NCBI GenBank assembly: GCA_021234155.1
Contig: JAJEKV010000046.1
Coordinates: forward strand, 1,132,280-1,196,279
Length of the DNA stretch: 64,000 nucleotides
Reading direction: 5' to 3'
DNA from: Isoetes taiwanensis
Taxonomy: Eukaryota > Streptophyta > Lycopodiopsida > Isoetales > Isoetaceae
Part shown: positions 56,660-64,000 of the stretch, piece after piece
How positions within the stretch are numbered: position 1 is the stretch's first letter
Layout: every line of letters starts with the position of its first letter
Translations under genes and position numbers: made by a program
The notes under the pieces: model-generated
The model's database searches: none
Seen by the model: only the letters and a program-made list of their open reading frames with translations
Told to the model about the DNA's origin: nothing

Positions 56660-57917
56660 GATTTCAGGATTCTGAGGCTGGCCCTTGCAGATCCAGGAGG
56701 TATATTGTGTTTAGCTAAGGTTGCTGTACTGCATAGGCGATCCGGAATGCATAGAACTGGTTTACGGTATGATAATTCACCTCAACAGCAGCGTCGGACC
56801 TATATTGCAGAAAAAGAAAAGGCGACTATTGTACCCTATTTGCCGTTGTCGGCAGAACACATTCCGGGAACGAAAACGATTACCGGCCACCAAACATTCG
56901 GCCCATAAGGTCATAGGCTCGATTCTCCCTCGAAATTTTGTAAGTTTAGTGGACAATATGCTCTCCTTAAGTTTTAAACTGCAGTTGAAATTGGCAATAG
57001 ACATTACAAGTGAAAGAAGTTTAATCGAACAATCTGTAGCCAAAGAAACTAATGAATGACCTACTACAATGAGCATCAATTGTAAGTAGTTTCTTCTCAT
57101 GTTGACCATATTCTCTCTAGGCTTTTTAATGAATTTTATTGCTTATGGAAACATAATCCAAAATGCTTTTGGCATTGTACCAGTGATGCAAGATTTGTTA
57201 CGCCCCTTAGAAAGTGCCTAGAGACAGCCAACCGGAAAGTGCACCCTAGAGAATGAAAACTGCAACAATCTAGAGAAGCATCAAGTAGTGCCATATGAGC
57301 TCCGTATGCTGCAAAATGGACCGAAGAACAAAGCAGTTCACTGAAAACTGAATTATGATGCTTCCCAACACTCACAAGAAACATCTAATTCTGACCATAT
57401 AATATTCCTAGCCATCAAGTTAAACCATCACCAAAAGTTCTCTTAAAGCACTTTCCAGTACTTACAAACGCAATGGAATAATACGGTACGTTTATAGATG
57501 AACGTCAAGAATACATCGCGCCTATAAAATGCCAGTCTCTCACTTTTGAAGGCATCACATAGGCCTATCAATAGATGTAGTATCATTAAGATGAAGCTAA
57601 ACCTCCTAGAAGACCTTCCGACAAAGTTATCACGAAGTGCAACAACCACCTCGCATCAGGATACATCCCTTCTAACATCCCCATGCCCTTGATGACTAGG
57701 GATCTAATCCAAACCCAGCCTTTTTCATGGAGGGGCAAGCTACAAGCTTAGATCTCAATAGTCTATGCTGGATTCCTTAATCGGTCTATTCTAAAGCAAG
57801 CAATCCTTTAAAGCACGTGGATGATAATATATTATGAATAATTTGTGTTTGGCCATGATTTGAGTGTGGTTGCGTAGTACAAATAAGTAGTTGCGATTAG
57901 AATTGAATTAATGTTTA
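56660..57917. other. Upstream region of the delta-COP gene; no further gene
   Basis: It must contain the delta-COP 5' UTR and promoter on the minus strand; no convincing TATA box was picked. Open frames near 56705-57109 are unsupported. Confidence 0.4.
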
Positions 57918-58390
57918 TCGTCCATGCAGACCAAGAGGCCAATGGGACCCAATATAAGAAAGAGCACACAAAGCTCACTACTGTACAAGATTAAAAAAAC
58001 CCCTGCCCCAAAGGGTTTTGAAGGAAAAACCTTGACAGTAATAAACTCTTCGATGAATCTGTACATCTGTACATATCAATGTGTTGAAAGCAAACATGAT
58101 TAGGCACGTCGGTCAACAACCTTTATGATATAAAGTGCTAGCTCCATCATTACAAGCTTTTGCAAAAGCACATATAGTGTTTGATTAAGTGTAATCAGAC
58201 ACGCATATCATGCTCAGATAGTTGCATACGCTTGGCAAATCTAAAGAGTATGATATTCATCTTCAATCGCTCCCATTTGGCAATATTGACATATCCTACT
58301 GCCTATCTCAATTTTGAGATAGTGTGTACCAATGTGAATTGATGCAATTGCCATGTGCCTCTTCATGAGCAAATGTGCTATTAGGAATTG
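57918..58390 (-). mobile_element. LINE-4: 3' fragment of the same LINE family
   Basis: The minus strand shows the C-terminal zinc motif in degenerate form (ICQYCQMGAIEDEYHTL, about 58300-58250). The family 3' UTR follows, with AAAACCC...GGGTTTT hairpin and the tgggtcccattggcc box, ending near 57918 next to a degraded tail. Confidence 0.8.
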
Positions 58391-59384
58391 TTGTAGGCCA
58401 AGTGCAAGTATGAGTTATTCTGGATTTTTGTATATAATGTCTCAACCATATCCAAGGCACCGGCACTAGCACCAATCATGCTCCTTCGGAAGGATGTACT
58501 CTAATGCCCTTCCTTTCGAAGCTCAGTTCCCCTATCCAATGGTTGAATCCTCGATTCACGGACCATGCTACGAGCATAGAAAATCCGCCAGGCTACGAGA
58601 ACTTACCAAACCACGAAGCGCCTGTGGGCTACCTGGTAGAATTCTAGTTATTCTATTGTTCGAGTAGGATAGAGACTTTGGAATAAAGATTCGACTTTGC
58701 CATATCGTCCAAAACATCAAAATTATTCTAGGGACCAAGGGACACAACCGGTTTTGCCAAAGAATGAAACACGGACGCTCCACCTAATAGTATGTGCATG
58801 CATGACCTAGGCATGCATGCATCTTAGAAGAGTTTTGGAAAAAGCTACTTCTCAGTGGTTTTGAGGAATTCTCTTCTGACATCAAGACCTCCCCAAAAAA
58901 AAAAAAACCCACCGCCTAGCGATGACACAGTGCAAGATTTTATGGCTGGCCTCGTGTATTTTGTTCCAAAACATTCAAATCTTGGACTATCATAGCTGCT
59001 AATATGCTCTAATTGATGTAAACCAGATTCAGCAATTGTATCTATGCAAGAAGACACTTTGAAAACATCATGAAAGAACTCTTTATCCTTCAAACATGTT
59101 GATTTACTTACTATATTGGCTGATTTCTAATGCTCCTCTCCATAGCTGCAACTTTCATAAGAGAAAGTTGTGTGATTGTCACTCGTGATTGTTACAGTCA
59201 TCGACTCATTGATACCATAACTTTGTTGAAGGAGAAACAATCATTTGTCTTTACCGCTACACCCTACCACAAAAACTGCTAATAAGAGACCACGAGACTA
59301 CCTAAAAAGGTACCCAACACTGGGTATTAGTTACTTGTATAATGTCTCAATGACTTAAAAGTGTGATGCATTCATTTTGGCCTC
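58391..59384. other. Gene-free stretch
   Basis: A 13-A run lies near 58895-58907. No supported gene. Confidence 0.4.
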
Positions 59385-59730
59385 CAATGGCATTATCTTT
59401 ATCTTATTGAATTTTTTAGTTAGTTCTGATAGAAAGAGCAAGGAAACAACACTCATTCTCGAAGTACCTAGTATATATACTTTGGCAGGTTCTAAAAGTG
59501 ATAGGATACAACATGCTTATGCCTCATAATATTCTTCAAATTGTCGCAAGAAACTCTGTAGATCTTTTAAGCCATCAAAGGTTGGTAAGGGAATAGGAAT
59601 ACATACTTTATTATGAAGAGTTGGACCTACGAAATCTTGACCGAGAAAAGCCATTTGAGTAATCTCTATCAGGTGAAAGATCTCGGTAAGACTCGCAAAA
59701 TGTTGACTGAATTCCTGGCCACCCAGACAA
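59385..59730 (-). pseudogene. Retrotransposon gag-like fragment
   Basis: The minus strand from about 59720 is open for about 65 codons: EFSQHFASLTEIFHLIEITQ, then IPIPLPTFDGLKD and LQSFLRQFEEYYEA, ending in a TAA. P-x-FDG-x-x-D followed by a Phe/Leu/Glu helix is the start of many LTR-retrotransposon gag domains. Further gag-like sequence continues after the stop for about 40 codons. No pol was seen nearby. Confidence 0.4.
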
Positions 59731-60149
59731 CTTCATAGAAATGCCTACCATGGAGGGTGGGCAAGACCCCCATATCACTTACAGTGATCAATCCTCGAAA
59801 CAAAAGTTCAATTGTCGTCATATTCACATTCTCCTGAAGAATGTTGAAATGCCTATAGCTTGCGATGCTCGCTATCAGATATTGATGTGTTCATAAACCG
59901 CTGAAATGGCATCCACCAAAGATTTCTGCACCTAACAGAAATTTATATTCTCCACAGAATTTAGAACGATATCAAACATTAGGTTGCTTCAGATTGCAAA
60001 GCAACATGTTCACCTCCATATGTAGCAAAATGACAAGGGGTTTCAGGGGGATTTGATATGGATGTGAAAATAACAATTCCTAAAACCATAGACCAGATAT
60101 CCCTAAAACAATCGAATAAGTTGTTACAAAAAAAAATACAGATTCAAGA
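59731..60149. other. Gene-free stretch
   Basis: Nothing supported on either strand. Confidence 0.35.
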
Positions 60150-60380
60150 TAAAAAAAATAATCGCATTAGCTCACTGGGTATATTGGTTAAAGTAGTCTT
60201 CGTTAGGACATTGAATTATTTTGGTAGAGGTTCAAGCATCCGTATTTCATATTTTAAAATCTTAGGCAAAGTCGTATAGAGGTTCGATATTCCCTCAAAA
60301 CCTTTAGGCGAAATCGTATTTCATATTTTAAAATCATAGGCGCCTCCAATAATTTTTAAAATCATACGCGCCTCCAATCA
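60150..60380 (+). mobile_element. Possible tRNA-related SINE
   Basis: tagtcttcgttaggac (about 60191-60206) resembles a tRNA A box, and agaggttcaagcatccg (about 60227-60243) a B box, with spacing close to that in a tRNA gene. Downstream is a short repeated motif cgtatttcatattttaaaat (60239, 60312; partial at 60350) and a second ggttcgat. The stems do not form a proper tRNA, so a decayed SINE is the likeliest reading. Confidence 0.3.
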
Positions 60381-60476
60381 TAAATGACTATAAGCGAAAC
60401 GAGAGGTGTTCAGGGGCCCCAACATACGATCTGGGTCATAGGATCGACGAATCCAACGACTGTGGTAGTCCAGGGT

Positions 60477-60652
60477 ACACGACACATCTGTGATAAAGGT
60501 ACTTTCTTCTCCATTTAGTCTTATTCACCGGTGCAATTTATTTGTTTAGAATTATAGAATGTATGTTTTTGAGAAGTTGCTACGAAATAATGAATATAGA
60601 TAGCCAATGTGGCATTATCCAATTTTTCTTTGTGTTGATTGTTACATGCAAA
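60477..60652. repeat. Direct repeat R1 (partner 61935-62123)
   Basis: acgacacatctgtgataaag ... gttacatgcaaa is shared with 61935-62123. The second copy has an extra ~10 bp near its middle. The pair brackets the exons at 60987-61768. Confidence 0.85.
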
Positions 60653-60986
60653 CTACACTATTATAACAATAACCTACATTCTCCAAGCTTCAGCATCATT
60701 GTAAGCTGCAGAGCTCTAGCTTAAACCTTACAATTATTTGAGCCAGACTAATTTATATTACGCTGCCAGACTCAAATACAATAATATTTCCTTAGCTGAT
60801 GGCTTTATCCTTGCAATATGCTCCACCAATATACAACCCCCTAGATACATTTGAATATAAGCCTCCTCATCATCATGTAAATCCTCCATGGTTTTGCATG
60901 CCATACAGTATCTGAACTACTATTACTACTATTTGTGAGCCTTGAAGATGCGCCTTCCCAATGGGTTGGACATGGGATAAATAGCC

Positions 60987-61768
60987 TCATCTATTTTGAA
61001 GCACAGGAGGCATGAGCTCATCATCAACCTGCAAAACCAAACATGCCATGTGGTTAAGGAGCAGAACTAATTTAGGCTTCTAATGTTTGTAACATGAAAT
61101 CTAGCTGCATTTCACGCCTTCTATAACATCAAAACTATTTTTCATCACTGCATTTTTGATGGAAGCATGTACTGCACTAACACTATGTATAAGAACATGG
61201 CAAGAGTTGAGTAAAAATTAATTGGTTTATCATATACCATTGGCACTGTTGTGTCACTTCCAGGAAGAGTTAATATCCATCCAGAATCCTCTACAAGTGT
61301 GAACATTCTTTCTAGGGCTTTCTTATTAAACCCCTTTCAAATTGTCTTTTTTAGGGTAAATCTATAATATATAAATAAACATAACAATGGCATCAATAGT
61401 TACAGAACCAGTGGAAAAATATGGGTTAACCATTACTTTATGATTAAGAATGCCTTGAATTACTAGCACGAATTTTGCAGCTTCAAGCTGGCCTTCTTTC
61501 ACCAGATAATCTCCTATATAGTCTACTTTTTCAAGATATTTAGCAATGGACTGACCATCTCCCGATAACATCAACTTTGATGCTTGATTTGCTACCTAAA
61601 TTTATCAACAGACATGATGGTAATAAAAACATCTAAGGAAAATCAAAGCTGATCATGTTTCACAAATTATACGAGTGACGTTACCAAATTTAGCCCTATT
61701 CGCACATCTTCATCCAGATCTTCATCCGCTTTCACAGTATTAGCGGCTTCAAAATGCTTTATGTATCT
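60987..61768 (-). CDS. Unidentified gene, last four exons
   Basis: Four minus-strand exons join in phase with GT-AG borders: ending at 61685 (start uncertain, about 61768), 61595-61437, 61333-61238, 61028-60987, with stop TGA at 60989-60987. Sequence includes HFEAANTVKADEDLDEDVRI, SIAKYLEKVDYIGDYLVKEG, LEAAKFVLVIQGILNHK, ALERMFTLVEDSGWILTLPG and the C-terminus DDELMPPVLQNR. It appears helical and soluble, with no signal or membrane segment. Exon phases agree over ~125 codons, so this is a real gene or a recently silenced one. The 5' exons were not found; the region upstream has a LINE fragment. Confidence 0.6.
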
Positions 61769-61934
61769 TTGTCTTTAACATGGAGGAATTGAATCTTAAA
61801 ATGGATGCATCTTAATGTCAACATGCAACAAATCTATTTGTTGTATTATTCTATCAATTTGTCTCTGCCATTGCAGCATGATTATAAATATGTCCTTAAT
61901 AGTCAAACAAAAAACAAGAAATATGAGGCTGGCA

Positions 61935-62123
61935 ACACGACACATCTGTGATAAAGGTACTTTCTTTCCCATTTAGTCTTATTCATCGCATGCAATTTAT
62001 TTGTTTAGAATTATAGAATGTATGTTCTCGAGAAGCTTAACCAATTATTGCTAAGAAATAATGAAAATAGATAGCCAATTTGGCATTATCCAATTTTGCT
62101 TTGTGTTGATTGTTACATGCAAA
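61935..62123. repeat. Direct repeat R2 (partner 60477-60652)
   Basis: See the partner at 60477. Differences include a caattattgctaa-like insertion and several substitutions. Confidence 0.85.
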
Positions 62124-62788
62124 GTTCAAAGGAAAGAAAAGTTAAATGTGGTATGTGCATCTGAACAATTTCACATGGTATTATTTGAGCTTCAAAGATA
62201 TCATTTCTTATAGCTTTGTTAAATGGTCGTTAACATTCCGAAGCTCATAGTAAAATATGTCAGGCTTAAACATGGTTTAGCATTATGTTGGAGATTCATT
62301 TTGTGGGCTTGGTTTATATGTATGCTTTAAGCAATTTGGAGTCTTCGATGACATTTTGGGAGTGTACTTGGAGCTTCCGGGAATGTATATGGAGCAAGAA
62401 AATGAAGGCAACGGTTTAGTAACCATATGCAATGCAAATTTTGGCGAACCAAATTTAAACAATAGATAGGGAAGTATTTTAAAGCACTAAAAATACAATA
62501 ACTCATCAACAGCTTATGAAAGTGGTTGATGCCTCAATATGGCTCAGAGTCTACGTTATTATACTTAGTAGTATTGTATCTGCAAATATAATGTCCCAAT
62601 CTCTGTAGTTTTTTATTTGTCTATGAACTAAAGTCATAGCATAACAGTGTTGCAAAGCATGGCTTAACACAACCTACAAACATTACAAACATGTCTTCAT
62701 GCGAATGCACATTTAGATGATGACCATTCCTATACTATAATGACTATGCCTTTAAATTTAGCAAGGTCATATATATCTGCAACTTGAG
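62124..62788. other. Gene-free stretch
   Basis: No supported feature. Confidence 0.35.
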
Positions 62789-62895
62789 GAATAGAATAGA
62801 ATAGAATAGTTTTTGTAACGTCCACGGAGACCAATAGGTCATGGGACCCATACAATGGGCTAGTACAATCATTACTACTAGGATTAAACAAGGTG
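62789..62895 (-). mobile_element. LINE-5: minimal 3' end of the TATTC-tailed LINE family
   Basis: On the plus strand four GAATA units (62789-62809) are followed by gtccacggagaccaata and catgggaccca, the reverse complement of the LINE-2 and LINE-1 3' ends. Similarity fades about 100 bp in, so this is a very short 5'-truncated copy or a SINE sharing the LINE tail. Confidence 0.75.
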
Positions 62896-63112
62896 CTGCG
62901 CACGGAGGGTTGCCCTCCGGTGGCCCGAGAGTGTGTTTTCATGGTTTTTGTTTGATTGTATCGCGTTATGCCCTTTTTGTTGGGCTTGGATGCAAAGCAT
63001 ATGTCAGACATAGCAAAAGGCCAAACTCATTTCTATGGGTCAAACACAGTCCACAAGCACGATGCAAAATTTGACTATAAATAACGCTTTAATCTTACTG
63101 CAAGGTTTTTGG

Positions 63113-63242
63113 TTATCTGTAAAGCAACTTTCTTGCACTTTGTTCTTCTAGTCCAACCAATTTTTCCATCTCTTTTTCAAGTTCCAACATTTTCAACATT
63201 GATAACTCACATGCCCTTTGAGCCTTTTGATGTTTTTGCATC
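63113..63242 (-). CDS. Possible terminal exon encoding a coiled coil
   Basis: After acceptor ATTACCAG, the minus strand is open for 42 codons to TAA. It reads MQKHQKAQRACELSMLKM, LELEKEMEKLVGLEEQ, SARKLLYR. Charged/leucine heptads suggest a coiled coil. It may be the end of a gene outside the window on the right. Family not recognised. Confidence 0.35.
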
Positions 63243-64000
63243 CTGGTAATTACATGAGTTTGTATCACTATTAGAAACTTTGCGAAGATGGCTCAATGGA
63301 GTTAACCCTTACTGTAACCAAAAGTTTACAACATTCAGTTTCTTTGCCCTCATAATGGCTCCAAAATCTTACTTGATTAAGAATCACACCTTTTTTTTTG
63401 CAAGTTCAGACCAAATATAGTTTGGTCAATGAGTATATTCTTACCAATGAGAAATTTTAGTCTTTTCCTTTCCCACAAATATTGCATTAGCTAATTTCCT
63501 ACATGCTTGGTTTTTCATATTCAAAAGACTCAAGGCTAAAATAACATGTACATTTCTCGATGAAAGTAAACACTCTAATCATTCCTTTATACACATTACA
63601 TAGTACATTTCATGATGCCATAATTTAAGGATAGTAAGTAACGAAACTTGGTGCACAGCCAAAAGGTGGCTTTGGCCATCAAAACTGGTCGTACATAGCA
63701 TCCTACCTAAGAGCATATATGAAGTTGTTTTTAGGCCGCTCATCAACCTCTTCTCCTTTTCGCTTTTACTCGCAGGATATAATCTCCATGTTATGGACAA
63801 TCTCCATGTTATGGCATCCAAGATCCAAAGCTAAAAATGCTAGCATTGCAAGCCCGGGTTGACATCCCAAGAATGAACATGCCTGTAACATGGAGACCAC
63901 TTAGTCGTCCATTCTATGACGCGTGTCAAATATCCAAAAGCTAAAGCCAAAAATGTAAATAAAAAACCAAAATGCAAGTAGATGAAAATGAACTTGCCAT
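63243..64000. other. Gene-free end of window
   Basis: A 22-bp direct repeat (ctccatgttatgg, 63784-63815) is the only structure noted. Open frames here are unsupported. Confidence 0.35.

Overview
The window reads as nuclear DNA of a land plant. It has one complete multi-exon housekeeping gene (coatomer delta subunit), decayed ARGONAUTE and PDR-type ABC transporter (ABCG) genes, Ty3/gypsy elements of the Ogre/Tat/Athila type with a tRNA-Asp-like primer site, and non-LTR elements. Introns in the intact gene are short (65-265 bp). A seed-free lineage is possible (degenerate beta-class amino-methyltransferase-like gene, LINEs with a C-terminal CCHC motif), but the sequence alone does not settle this.

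Layout. 1-7.5 kb: AT-rich, mostly gene-free, with small tandem repeats and a foldback element (2762-3195). 7.5-11.3 kb: a 1.2-1.4 kb segment present twice, each copy carrying the same broken ABCG exons. 12.9-25.5 kb: a minus-strand ARGONAUTE pseudogene split by gypsy element E1 (13628-24758; TSD caggg). 26.0-26.3 kb: a poly(A) retroposon with a 15-bp TSD. 28.0-30.6 kb: remains of an LTR element with an initiator-Met primer site. 31.4-35.0 kb: a decayed plus-strand gene with methyltransferase motifs, split by a truncated LINE. 35.1-49.5 kb: a minus-strand LINE (ORF1, endonuclease, part of the RT) interrupted by a second gypsy element of the same family, E2 (37546-49002; TSD tgagt/cgagt). E2 itself carries a 600-bp Mutator-like MITE in gag. 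50.3-53.1 kb: a plus-strand LINE ending in a (TATTC)n tail. 54.1-56.7 kb: the intact delta-COP gene. 57.9-64.0 kb: further LINE 3' ends, a gag fragment, a tRNA-related repeat and the 3' exons of an unidentified gene.

The least ordinary feature is the E1/E2 family. After pol, both copies carry a ~75-codon ORF on the opposite strand and then a ~2.9 kb sense ORF with a conserved globular N-terminus, a coiled coil and a C-terminal domain. The two copies are diverged enough for amino-acid conservation in these extra frames to be visible. Almost all transposon frames are broken by stops and shifts, so most entries are pseudogenes or elements, not working genes.
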